From contig NC_088788.1 of assembly GCF_949628265.1 (NCBI RefSeq), forward strand, positions 18,662,001-18,726,000: DNA of 64,000 bases. The letters are read 5' to 3'. The notes beneath the pieces were generated by a model that ran no database searches, was not told the DNA's origin, and saw nothing but the letters and a program-made list of their open reading frames with translations. A program made the translations under genes and the position numbers. This document shows positions 39,854-52,117 of this stretch, piece by piece. The stretch is from Cloeon dipterum. Lineage: Eukaryota; Arthropoda; Insecta; Ephemeroptera; Baetidae. Position 1 is the stretch's first letter. Every line of letters starts with the position of its first letter.

Positions 39854-41596
39854 TGAGATTACCTTGACACTACGCTAGGAGTGTCTAAACTAAAACTTTT
39901 CAGACTTAAATTTATTTGTGCGCAAAGGGGATTCAATTAAATAAAATATTTTTCATTAGCATTTCTTGAGCAAAATCGTTTGTCTTTTCATTTTTCTTAA
40001 AAGTAGAAGAATGGAGTAAACTTAACTTAGCGCAAATGAGGGGAAAAAATATTTGAGTGAAGCAAAATCCTTTAACGGAAAAAATTTATGCTAAAAGGTT
40101 CGAAGTATAATAAGTTAAATTTGGCTTGTGATGTTACTTTGTCAGAGGCTTCTTGATGTGCGAAGGCATGCTCTTAAATTCTTCTTAAAGGATCTGAAAT
40201 ACGAGTCAGATGCTGAGTGCTCTAAGCAGCTAGCCTACTTAATTCTTGTTAAGCGCAGATATCCATTCACAGTTGGCTTTCTTGCGTCAATTTTAATTAT
40301 AGTTGGACATCCAATTAAATTTAAATATCTAAAAATATCCTTTGAAATAAGCATTTTCTTTTATCAGTCATATAATTATCAAATCATGGTTTAAACTAAT
40401 CCAATAAATAACTTATAATTAACCAACAGGCAAATTTTTTATGGTTTTGTTTGCAGCCACTTAGATGTACCAAGCGAGTGCAAATTGAGCGCTGGAGGCT
40501 ACTTCTGCCCCCAATGCAACAGCAAATACTGCGAACTTCCTGTCGAATGCAAGGCGTGTGGCCTGACGTTGGCCTCTGCGCCGCACTTGGCCCGCTCCTA
40601 TCACCATTTGTTCCCTGTCGCGCCCTTTGCAGAGTTGCCCTTTAATGCAGGAGATGATAACGACCCTTGTTACAGTTGTCAGCGCTCCTACTCTGCTTCT
40701 AAGGACAAAAATGTGAGTTTTTCGTTTTTCCACTGGACATTTGAATGCATTCGCTCTGCCTGCTTTTCTTTCGATCTGAAAAACAAAATTTGAGAACGTT
40801 TGTTTCAAAAATGCAAAGGCTACAAGATCTTTAGATTTCATAAATTGTGTTTTTTATGTTAAGTCTAAAAATATGCTTTCAAAAACTTTAATACGAACGA
40901 TACATGCAAAAAACATAGTTGTAAAAAATATAATTTAATGTGTTTTGATAGGAAATGATAACCTCAAGCAGTAAAAAATCACGAAAATATAGAATTTTCG
41001 AATCTCACTAATGTGATTATAATAATATTCATTTACTAAAAATATTATTTTAAATTTAGAATTGATTTTCTGCCTGTAAGATCCAATTTTGTATCAGATT
41101 TTTTGTATCAGGTCTTACCCACTCTATGTCAGGGTTTGTTTGTGATCGATTTAAAATCTTGGCATGATCATCCGAACCCACACAAAATTCAATCAATCAT
41201 TTTAATCCTGAGTGGAAATTTTAAACAGATTGAATTGGATAAACCATAACCTCAAGATTGAATTAAAGAGCTTAAATTTTTTTTCCTCAGACACTTTTGC
41301 GTCCATGTTTTTTCCTGCGACACAACTGTTACATTCTGTTCATATAAAGCCCATAATGTCCTTTTTAAAACATAGATTGTCAAATAAATTATTAAATCAT
41401 TTTTATAATGTCTAGTAATATTTTTCTAAACATACTGAATGATATAATTTGGATTTTGATCTTATTTTTACAGATTTACAAGTGCGGGAGATGTCTGCAA
41501 ATATTTTGTGTTGACTGTGACATTTTTGTGCATGAAACTCTTCACATGTGTCCTGGCTGTGCTTCTCACCCTTCCACTACGTCGCAGCTGAAATGA
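37908..41596 (+). CDS. GTF2H2: TFIIH subunit p44
   Basis: Seven exons (37908-37966, 38380-38581, 38640-38768, 38821-38994, 39050-39315, 40457-40712, 41474-41596) give 402 residues; human p44 has 395. Start [18 protein letters not shown], then the von Willebrand A domain ([46 protein letters not shown]). The C4 zinc finger follows ([33 protein letters not shown]), then a RING-like end ([24 protein letters not shown]). p44 holds and stimulates the XPD helicase inside TFIIH. Intron 5 (39316-40456) carries a MITE flanked by (TA)n. XPB, another TFIIH subunit, is 15 kb to the left. Confidence 0.97.
39566..39850. repeat. (TA)n tract split by a MITE
   Basis: Alternating TA from 39566 to 39640, then the MITE, then TA again from 39781 to 39850 with one short break near 39797. 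Lies in intron 5 of GTF2H2. Confidence 0.9.
39641..39780. mobile_element. 140-bp MITE with long terminal inverted repeats
   Basis: The ends are inverted copies: CGTCCTGGTCCCGGCAAA at the left is matched exactly at the right end in reverse complement. Identity is perfect for 24 bp and stays near 95% to about 37 bp. The element sits exactly between two TA runs, consistent with TA target choice as in Tc1/mariner relatives. It has no coding capacity, so it would need a transposase from elsewhere. Mismatches between the arms are few, so insertion may be fairly recent. A self-folding stem-loop of this length could also form in RNA. Confidence 0.8.
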
Positions 41597-43600
41597 GTAA
41601 AACCTTTTGTGTTTTCTAAATCTTACATTTTATTTTAAATCAACCCGTTAATTCATAAGGTTCTTAAAATATATTTTACTGTCTGACAAAGATTATTTAA
41701 AAATGTTAAAGACCACGTTTTCGTGATGAAATTTCCAGATAATTCATCAAAAACTAGAGTAAATTTCACTACCTCATTTTTTTTAAATTGCATACCATTT
41801 GCGTAATGTAGGACTAATTTCTCGTATTATTAATAATTAAGAAGAGAATAATTATTCTGTTCATTAATTGGAATGAAAACAGAAGCGATAAAGACTCCAA
41901 ACAATATATTATTTTAATGTTAAAAATTGATTTTTTAATTAAAAACAAAGTACAAAGCCTTGTCGGGTTAATTATAATCTAATTTGTTAGGTTAAATTGT
42001 AAAGTGGTATTCTACTTTTGGAATGTTTTCTTTTTGACAGAGCTCCCAATTCCCAATAAGTCTATAATTGTAATTTATATACGTATTAAATTTTCGAAAA
42101 TTCCGAACGATTTAGTTTAACTGCATCCGCTTACATCAGTGTAGCGTAATATGGCAGTGAATGATTTGGAGAAATTTAAACCTAATTTAGACAAGTTTCT
42201 GAATGTGAGAGCACACTGCTTACAATGTAATTTGAGTTGAATGAAAAATTAGTAACTCAACATTCATAAACTTTCAAGTACAATTTGCCTATTGCCACAC
42301 ATTGAACCAATAGCAGTTAACAATAAATTTAATTTTCCAAAAACCATCTTTTTGTGCTATTTTAATTGAAATTAATCTAGTTGCTAATGGGCCAACTCTT
42401 TGCTAAGCCTTTTCTCTCAACGGGATTTTCTCATTGCACATCATGACCATCAGAAGTAAATATATACTGACTTAAATGCTGCTGACACTCTCAAAAGAAT
42501 TTTCTACTAGTTTTAGTTCAGTTCTTCCCCTGTAATTTTTCCTTCCCGAGAACGTCTAGAATATGGCAAGATTTGAAACATGGGCTTCATAATGACACCA
42601 TTGCCTCTGCGTGTTTCAAAGCCAAATTATATTAAAAATACTCTGTTTTAAATTGTTTCAAATTTGGCTAATTTATCTTTTTTCCTTCATAGCATTTCTT
42701 TTGAGTTCTTTTGTCTCTAATCCCTCAAAACATCAGTTTTAAAGGAAGATCTGATTTTTTTCAAATTTAACTTTTCTGACAGAAGCTTTCATCAAATATA
42801 CAGGAGAAAAAATAATCAGCATCAAGATAATTCTTAAATTACTCTGTGATTAAAATAATTCAAAGTACGCGAAGAAAAGATATAGAATGATTCGCGTTTT
42901 AGCTCGAGAGGGGTAATGAAGTGCGATAAAACAAAATTTATTCATCCTGTTGTACTCATTAGAATGCAGTCAATCATTCTTCGGAGACTTGACTGGGCAA
43001 TATTATCGTGCTTTAATTTTGTTAAGCAAGAGTTAAGCAGCCATAAATAGACTTGTTATTTTCTTTTTTAATTATTCTCCAAGCCATTTAAAATTTAAAT
43101 TAGTATACTGACCAACAAATTGTTTTATAAGGATTCGATTTGAGAGTATTCAACGCAGCATAGGTTTGTCTTTGTTTTCTATTTTTTTAGTTTAAATAAA
43201 AAAACGCAATCGCAATAGGCATTTTGAATTTCTAGTCGCAAATATTTTCTAATAATGCTCCTTTCTTTTAATTCCCTGCTTTGAGAAGCTGCCTTTGCTT
43301 CTGTAAGACTATGTTGGTATTTTGCCCTCAGGCAATAATTTGAATAAAGTGCAAAAAAGGTTCGCGGGAGAGGGGAAGTTTTGCGCGAGCGGTCCCTGAG
43401 ACAAAAAATTATAGGGGTTAGTTGCATCTACACAAATTATTCTAACATTATATTTTTCTGTTTTCGAAATGGAAAAAATTATTATTGCTTTTTTTCTGTA
43501 CATACAGTCGTTATATTTCCCAAAAATTAAGGAGGGTCGCTCAGGTGCTAGCGGGGGGACATGTGGTAGGGGCCACGGCTGCTTCAGCATAAAGCCGGTC
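41597..43600. other. Intergenic DNA right of GTF2H2
   Basis: AT-rich, about 2 kb. It starts with the GTF2H2 3' UTR. I find no spliced coding signal, tRNA or repeat. Open frames here are short and unsupported. Confidence 0.45.
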
Positions 43601-43703
43601 AACCTTTATATATACCTCAGGCTAGTTACGAAGAGATACGCCAGTGTACTCCGAAGTAGCTTCTCGAACTGAACTCGCCACAGGACGGTACATAGAAACG
43701 CAA
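43601..43703 (+). promoter_or_regulatory. TATA promoter and 5' UTR exon, probably of the amino-acid transporter
   Basis: CTTTATATATACC at about 43604-43616 is a good TATA box. About 30 nt on, CCAGTGTAC could be the start site. The GC-richer stretch ends in a consensus donor, CGCAA then GTGAGT (exon end 43703). The next + gene has an acceptor (TTTTTAG, 46125) five nucleotides before its ATG, so a 2.4-kb leader intron joining them is likely. Inferred from signals only. Confidence 0.45.
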
Positions 43704-46125
43704 GTGAGTTTTAAAACTTTAAAAATTTCCTTTGGTTTTTTTCCCCACCGTATAGCTATTTAGCGTTACACCTTGGTGCAATTTTATATCCTCGCGACTT
43801 CTGAAATTTGGGTTTTCTCCTTAATCGGTATTGACCAAGACACGTTGCAAAATTTTTGGCAGAAGATCACACACGCCCATACGAGAGGATTTTAACAGTA
43901 TCAGGTCATGATTGTGACTTAATTCCTCTAACAAGCACACGTGCCGGTTACAGCTATCTCGCCGCTTTACTAAAAGCATTGATTGCGGAGAAACGAGACT
44001 TATCTTGTTTTCCATTGCATTAAAATAATTTTTTGTCTTAAATGAAAATGTGATCTCAATAGCAACTGGAAATCAGATCAATGAAAATACATTTTTACCA
44101 AATATAACTCAAGAAGAAGCAGGTGAACTTTTTAAAAGTCCCTTGAATGACACTTCGATCTAGTTCGTGATGTTTTTAAGAATTAGTAGTGATAATTATA
44201 AAAAGAAATAACATGTGTTCCAAGCTGTGATATGAAATTCGTTTTTAAAAGCGTTTTTATTGGTCTGTCGGGACTTCGGATTCCCATAATTTATAAATGC
44301 TATAACAGTTTTTATAATTGGAAAATTGGTATGACTCAAAAATTCGTTCAAACCTCTAAAAACGTTTCGTTATTGAACGCAATCAATTAATTCATGGCAG
44401 TTAGCAACAACTAAAATTGCTATTAAGAGTTCTTCATAATAATTTTAATTTAAATTACGAAAAATCAAAAATAAATTAGAAACACATGAAATCATTTCAC
44501 GCCGCTACGCGTTAAATGCCATTTTAAAATAATTATTCATCGCGTATGCAATGTGAAAAGGCCTTATTTGAATTTATCACTCCATCCACTTGACTGCCGC
44601 AAAGTGAATTGAGGACGTCGCGCAAATTACTTTCACGTTTTGGACTGTATATGAGACTCGTTTCGCGTTTTTCATTTGCTGTTTGAAAATGAACTTTTTG
44701 AAAATGAACAAGTTCTTGAGTCTTGAACTTCATGGTGTTTTCTATTGTAAAAAAAGGCATGATGCGCGCACAATTATATCCTTCTGCGTGCGTTTCGCTG
44801 TTTAACATTTCCATTCACACTTGAACAGTCGTTTGTTTAGCGACAGTGTCACTCTTGCACCAATTATCATCATAACTATTTTGGACTGATGTTCAATTAA
44901 ATTATTATTCGAAAAAGGTGCTTAACTATAATTGAAATTTCACAATATTTTTTAACTCTATGATCGTACTCAAAGCATTTTAGTTTTAAAAAAAATCTCT
45001 GTGGGTAAAAACTTAAGTAGATTATTATCACTGCTTGAGGGAAACAATATTTTTAATTACTTTCAAGCGACAGTTTAACTATATTTAAATCTAAAAGTAA
45101 CAAACATTGCCTGCGTTTTGGCTAGCAAAAAGGCCGCGCTACTTCCTCTCTGACCCCTATTCTCTCCGAGAGCCAATATAATAATTTTGCGGTCCGTCAG
45201 CTACAAATTCGCATCCAGCCAACACCTTCTCTTTTATGTTGTGCATCATGACCTTTGTGTAATGAAAGGTGAGCAGCTTCAATGCCAGGTGCCTCCTATT
45301 CAAAACGCATACCGCGCTGGATGCTGCGTGTCTATTGTCGAGAGTGAAAGCAGCAGGTGCGGTTTTTCTCTAGCTCCAGATTTTTAAAACTCGCGTTCTT
45401 TTAGTTAAAGCCAAATCAGCTTTTTCTTTTTAATTAAATTTTAATTTGTTTTTCTCAACTTGAATCTTGGACAAACATATTAGGTGCTCATTAAAAATAT
45501 TTGCCCTCAGTCAGGGATTTAAATAAGATTTAGTAACATAGAGCGTAGCCATTAACAGTCCAAACCTCGTTCAGTGAACATCAAACTTCACTTTTATCGA
45601 CAGTTTGAGCTTAACTCTGAGGTGAGTTTCCATAGAGATTTTTTTAAACTCGTGAATCTTCTTTGACTCAAAAACATGTGCTTAAATGCACATCTTAATT
45701 CTATACTTAAATGTCTTGATCTTAATTTTGAAGATTTCCTCGGTGATTTTAACAGTTGAAAAATTATTCTCCCATTTCTGATTACTTGCATCTTTACAAT
45801 ACGAGCCCAAAAACCCTTGAAAATCTTTTGTTATATTGTTGAGTATACTGTGTACTGGTCGTCTCACAATTAACGCAACCTTGGTCACAGAAATTAGCTG
45901 CAATGCTTCTTATCACGAAAGAGTTCTCACACAGGCTGCCATGAATGAGAGGAAGTTTTAAATAAATTCTGCTCAAGGTCTTGTCGGAACGCAACTTTTG
46001 TAACCATGATTTCAATACAAACAGCAGTTCAATCTGCTGTTAAAAAGTTATCACAAAGGGAAAACCCAGAGCGAGGATGAGGACTTCACGACAGAGTTTC
46101 CTTCTAACTTGACTTTTGTTTTTAG
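43704..46125 (+). other. Probable leader intron of the amino-acid transporter
   Basis: AT-rich DNA between the predicted 5' UTR exon and the first coding exon. A second GC-richer patch near 45130-45360, with CCAATATAATAA at 45173, could be an alternative promoter. No convincing coding sequence. Confidence 0.35.
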
Positions 46126-46130
46126 GCAAG

Positions 46131-49100
46131 ATGTGCTCGCGAATTCTGCAAGTGTTGGGCCGGAGAAAAAAGCTGGAGGATGACACCGAAACGACGCAGT
46201 TATCTAGGTGTCTGTCGGTGATTGACTTGACTGCCCTGGGCGTTGGAAGCACCCTTGGTCTCGGCGCCTATGTGCTCGCTGGTGCTGTGGCCAAAAACAC
46301 GGCTGGCCCGGCCGTCATCATCTCTTTCTTAGTGGCAGCTGTCGCTTCGGCTTTTGCAGGTGAGCTTTTCCATTCAAGAAACAAAAATGATCAGTTGATA
46401 TCTAATTAAAAAATAGCTTCCTTAAAAACACTCCCAACTTATTTTTTTCGGTTTTAATAAGGACAATAAAGTATGTTAAAACAAAATAGAAAAATACCAA
46501 AGGTTGAAAGAAATTTCATAGTTTTTAGTACAGTCAGAAAGTTTAAATTGAAATTTAATCTCTGCCCAATTAATTAAAATTGCAACTTCCTCACCATACA
46601 TTTGTAATATGTCAAGGCATCATTTCATTAATTTTCACTCAAACAGCTACAATAATTGGAATAATAGAAACATATAATGTTCTAAATGGAATAAGAAATT
46701 TTTCAACACAATTATTTATTCCGTTCAAAACTTGAATACCAGAAAGAGGCCTAAATGGAGGTTTTTAAGTTTAAAAAATTTATGAAAATATTTAACAGCC
46801 CTAATTTGAATTTGATTTATATTATTGATGTTTCGTTTTTTGTCTTTAATATGAATTTTGTTGTTCTTGTGAGCAAATTTTTATTTCTTTTCATTTGCGC
46901 CGCACCTTTGGCAGCAGCTAAACAACTTTTGTGTTATCCAGGTCAAACAACACCGGCGCTATAAGTAGAGTGAATTTCTCTTGCCCGTCTCTCATCGTGC
47001 GCTATAAAGACGCGCTGTTATTGAGCAATATCTTAAAACTCATTAAGAAAATTAAGTTGTTTAATTCGATAAAGTTTGTTAGTTAAATTTTTCGTTTTCA
47101 AATTCTTCTTTGAAATCTTAAAAATATTTTTCCTTGTTGAGTAGTAGTTCATCTTGTTTATTCTCTTAATTCAGTCTTCAAAGGCAAAAGAGCGTACTAT
47201 TTGCAAAATAAAAGTTGAACAAGTTTCGTGCTGTAATCGTAAAACTCACCTTGACCGCACTCGTGGCGATAGTACTAAGAAATAATGTCAACTCACTCCA
47301 AAGTGATTTAAACGCACGATATTCCCGGCACTGTATGGGTGTTGCCTCTTGCAAACTCGTTTACTTTTGCTCTGACACAAATATATTGCCAAACATGTGC
47401 AAATGGTTCATCATTGTTTTTTAATTAACTAAGTATTTTCGGGCGTTGCTGCTCATACGTCAGTGTCACTTCTCTATAAAGATAAAAATTTTACTCATAC
47501 CTTGTTGACCTCATTTTAACGCGCACTCCACTTGATCATCATGACCTTAAGAGAGTTAAAATCGATCGCTTAGAATTAAATTTAAAAAATTATTATATAG
47601 AAATTTATTAATAACTTGTCTTCTGTTGTTTCCAGCTATTTGCTACGCTGAGTTTGCTGCGCGTGTTCCAAAGGCAGGCTCGGCCTATGTCTACAGCTAT
47701 GTCACCGTCGGCGAGTTTGTTGCGTTCATCATCGGCTGGAACTTGATCTTGGAGTATGTCATCGGTAAGTGGACAGATATTTTGCTCTTTTCTTGTACAA
47801 ATTTAATTAAAAACCAAGCCATACGCATTGTTGAGCGCGTACTTTTTGCGTGCTTACAATATATGTGAGAATAATCGGAGCGATGTTTGGGGGTTGAGTG
47901 CGGGTCAATGTATTGTATATGTCTACATTTGACATAATTATGCCCTTGCATTGCGAAAGATTTCCGATTCGCTACTTGCTGCACCCTTCCAGCATGCGTG
48001 GATTAATTTCACGGTGCAGGGGCATAATATGAGCTGGTTATTTCTGGACTGGGCATCCTCCAATGAGGCTCTCGTCAGCCTATTGGATGTTATTGGGATG
48101 CGAGTTTTCTCAAAAGAGTTGAAAAGATAATTTAAAAAAATATTTTTGCAGGCACTGCTAGCGTGGCTCGAGGAATGAGTAGCTACGTCGATGCATTGGC
48201 AAATTTCACCATGCGGGAGAAATTCATTGAGTGGTCACCCGACTGGGACTACGAGTTCCTGTCAGAGTATTTTGACTACCTATCTCTCGGAGTCATCATC
48301 GTTCTCACGGGTAAAACAATCAAATAGAGTACTATAGTTGAGCGATTTTTCGAGTTGGTTTTTATTTCCAGTTTTGCTATCGATTGGTGTGAAGGAGTCC
48401 ACAATGGTGAACAACATTTTCACCTTTTTCAACCTGGTCACCATTGGCACTGCCATCATTGCTGGCTTCTGGCATCGTAACTACTTCCTAACTTTTTCTG
48501 TTGATAACTTAATTAAGGCTCCGTAAAATTTCAGTCAATTTTAAAAACTGGAACTACACAAAGGAGGAAATCCCAGAGCAATTTAAAGAGACTGCTGGTG
48601 AGGGTGGCTTCTTTCCCTTTGGCTTCAAAGGAGTCATGGCTGGAGCGGCTACATGCTTCTATGGCTTTGTCGGTTTTGACTGCGTCGCCACAACTGGTGA
48701 AGAAGCGAAGAACCCTCAGAAATCGATTCCGTTGGCCATTCTCTTGTCCCTCATCATCATCTTCTTGGCCTACTTTGGCATCTCTGGGGTGCTCACTCTG
48801 ATGTGGCCCTACTTTGACCAGGTAATCGATTTTCTTTTGTTTTATATATTTCCGTGATGATCAAATAAAAATTATTCCAGGATCCCAACGCGCCATTCCC
48901 CTACGTGTTTGAGAAAGTCGAATGGCCTGTGGTCAAGTGGATAGTAACTGGTGGTGCTATTGTCGCTTTGACCACGAGGTGAGTACTTAATTCTCGGCAT
49001 TGCTCTCCAGTTACATAACTGCTAATTACAGCTTGCTTGGAGCCTTGTTCCCCCTGCCCCGTGTCCTCTACGCTATGGCCTCTGACAGAATCCTGTTCTC

Positions 49101-50508
49101 TCGACTGGCAAACATCAACAAGAAAACAAAGACTCCCTTGGTGGCTACAATTGTCTCTGGCGCCCTCGCAGGTATTATATTTATTTCAACTCACAAGCTG
49201 TAGTTTAAAACTTAACTGTCACATGATTCAAATTCTGACTATCAGATACTGGAAAAAATAGCTGCATAAAGTCCCAGTGGAATTATTAAAAACTGTTAAT
49301 ACTAAAAGTTCAAGGAAGGATTATAGATCCGTTATTTTTAATTATATCAGCATTTGTAAAAATCTTTTTTACAGCAATTATGGCAATGCTGTTCAACCTG
49401 TCCCAGCTTATCGACATGATGAGCATTGGAACCTTGCTGGCGTACACCATCGTGGCCGTTTGCGTGCTCATTCTGCGTTTTGAAGACGAGAACCAAGACG
49501 GTCGCCAATCCGAAGATAACAGCATGTTGGGCCACCTCTTCAACAGGCCCGTGAAGACATTGCCCACCGCACTCACCTCCTCCATCAGCTCCTGGGCAAC
49601 TGTTGTGTACAGTAAGTAACCACTTTTTTCTTTCTATGGTGTCAAATACCATGTTAAAACTTTTTTAATGAAAAATTTTTTAATCACAAAAGTGTATTAC
49701 AGACGCAATAAAAAGCGGGCGTTTGATCTAAATTTTTTATTGGTGAGGCTTCAAGTAATGCAACAGGATTTTTCTCACGGTTGAATCAAATTAAATCTTC
49801 AGTTTTTTATATATTAAAAAGCGGAAGACCTGGCAGGCATTGGTTTGTGAAAAAGGCTGACTTCCAGTTCTGGTCAGCCATTGTAGGGGTCACAAAAATC
49901 ATGTTTCTATTTGGCATATTCCAAAAGAAATTTTCATGATTTTATGTGCAACAGAGAAAATTTATTTTTATTTTATTTAAAAAAATAATAAATATGCGGT
50001 TTTTTTATTTCATCACAGGTGCCCTGGCAGTCCTTCTTTGCTATTTGGTCGTCAACTACAGCAATCTGATGGTGGAAAAAGAGGCCTGGCCCATTGCCCT
50101 GACTGCTATTTGTGGTATCTTGATGGTTATCGTGCTGATCGCCATTGGTGTCCAGCCGAGGACCTCCATGAATCTCTCCTTCAAGGTCCCCTGGGTACCC
50201 TTCGTCCCAGCCCTCAGCGTCATCTTCAACGTGTACCTGATGATGCAGTTGGACACCAACACTTGGATTCGATTTGCAGTCTGGATGGCCGCTGGTTAGT
50301 ACAATGACTAGATGATATGTCAAACCATGTGATTGTTTTAAAACTTTCTGTTTTTTATACAGGGTTTGTCATCTACGTGTTCTATTCAATTCCAAACAGC
50401 TTGGCGGGAAATAGCTCAGGTGACAACTACCAACTCAGCAACGTTGCTTACACAAACGACGCCTACGCTGAGGAGAAACCCAAGGCTGAGGTCATTTCCA
50501 AATTTTAG
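46131..50508 (+). CDS. Cationic amino-acid transporter, SLC7 CAT family
   Basis: Ten exons (46131-46359, 47636-47764, 48152-48310, 48372-48476, 48535-48821, 48881-48978, 49032-49171, 49375-49611, 50019-50294, 50363-50508) give 601 residues, the usual CAT size. Family blocks: [19 protein letters not shown] in the first membrane segment, [50 protein letters not shown], and [18 protein letters not shown]. About fourteen membrane segments are visible, the last four in exons 9-10 as expected for CATs. The protein imports arginine, lysine and ornithine across the plasma membrane; the insect slimfast group uses this to feed TOR signalling. Which CAT paralogue it is cannot be told. AATAAA at about 50539. 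Confidence 0.93.
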
Positions 50509-51750
50509 TCTGATTTTTTTTAATCAAATCTAAGTGCAAATAAATATACTTATACGTTCATTTTTTGAAAGGCAATGTTTAACATAAGAAGATATGTTTA
50601 TTTATTGATCTTGACGTACACTAACAAAAATGTGATTACGCCTGAAACTATTAAAGTATAAGTATAAGGAATTTTCATTCAGGTACTTCAGATGTACACA
50701 CATCATATTGATGTGAATTGCGTGGTTATGTATTATTGAGGTGTCAACGCGGCAATTCACTGTTATGAAAAAATTGTATTGAAATAATAATAATAAAAAA
50801 TATATGGAAAATGAGGTGTGCATCAATAACCTGAAAATCGTTACATTATCCTTTTTCTAGTTGAAATGCTGTTGATATAATCATTTTTTCCAAGAAGCTT
50901 ACACTATAATTGAAATTTATAAAAGCCCTAAAGACATAAAGTGGTTGATCAAGTGCAAAATTAATTTGACTGTTTATAATCGCTTTTAATTTTTATCTTG
51001 TTTTAGTTAGATGACTGTACTAGAAATTTTTGTATTTACGGAACACGTACTTAACTAATAGTTATCATTTTTAAAATAGGATTTAAATCTATATTTTATG
51101 ATACAAAATTCGAAACTTACAATTAGTTAACAAGGAAAAAAAAGAAAGAAAATAAACACTTTGGTTCTCGACGATCTCTTGATTCAGAATTCTCTGCTGC
51201 TAGTAATGTGGTTATGCGAATGCAATAAGCAGATGATCGATAAACAATTTTTTGCTCTACATTTTGCGATAAAACGATAAAATAGAACATTAATATAATT
51301 TTTTACATTTTGTACAAAGTTTCTCCAAAATTTAGAGAGATTGACCACATTTTTTTGGAAGATTTCGATTCCTCTCGTCAAGATCTAATCAGATTTCAAA
51401 TAGGTCTCACTCTTCTCCATTTGAAAAGCATGCTAACTTTTCAGCCACTTTTCTAAAATATTTACAGTCAATTTAGGTCAATTTTGGCTGCAACTGAATC
51501 CTAAGGGGTTATTTCATGTATTTTCCAGGGATTTTCCAGCATCAAAAGTCTTCTTCAAACCATGTGCTGTGTTGTGTGTATCACAAGAACACTTTTTTCC
51601 CCGTGTAATATTCCCGCGCAACCGCTCCATTAGCAAGGTCTTGCGCAACACACGCTTACAGCACGCATGCTCGTTTGACAAACAGTTGATGCCATTGGAG
51701 GAACAGATTCAGCCCGCCAAATAGCAGCTGAGTCTGAGTGGAGTTGCGCC
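50509..51750. other. Spacer between transporter and NUF2
   Basis: Transporter 3' UTR, AT-rich spacer, then the NUF2 upstream region. E2F-like motifs near the right end are listed separately. No gene or repeat seen. Confidence 0.45.
51611..51722. promoter_or_regulatory. E2F-like motifs upstream of NUF2
   Basis: TTCCCGCGC at 51611-51619 and GCCCGCCAAA at 51712-51721 (TTTGGCGGGC on the other strand) both fit the E2F core. A TATA-like AATATTTAAA at 51751-51760 follows, then the leader exon that ends at 51925 (AGCTG then GTATGT). S/G2-phase transcription of a kinetochore gene would make sense. Confidence 0.45.
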
Positions 51751-52117
51751 AATATTTAAAGTTCTTGCGGACCGACCAGACATTAAGACGTTTAACGAGC
51801 ACAGGGCTTGGACTGCGAGAAGCAAGAGCAAAAAAACATTGGCAAACACACTTGATCGACGATTAAGAGTTTTATGAAATAATTAAATAACTGTTCGCAG
51901 AAAACCGAAGAATTCAATTAAGCTGGTATGTAACCGCGTGTGCAATGCAAACTTTGTATGTTTGTACATATGTATCTTTACATTTATGTAGATATGCTTA
52001 AAAAACATAATATTTATAATGAACATTTTTTATTTATACATATTTTGACTCTACGACTGTTTAACTATATATATGTAGTATGTACATACATACATCGTCT
52101 GTTTCTTTTTTAGTCCG

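Noticed and set aside
40090-40110. GGTTCGAAG and a few similar B-box-like motifs considered as tRNA genes (also near 1566 and 22986)
   Set aside because: No matching A box or cloverleaf stems around them.
43309-43602. 97-codon minus-strand frame rich in Pro near its start
   Set aside because: It overlaps the predicted TATA promoter region on the other strand, has no splice or family support, and half of it is AT-driven sequence.
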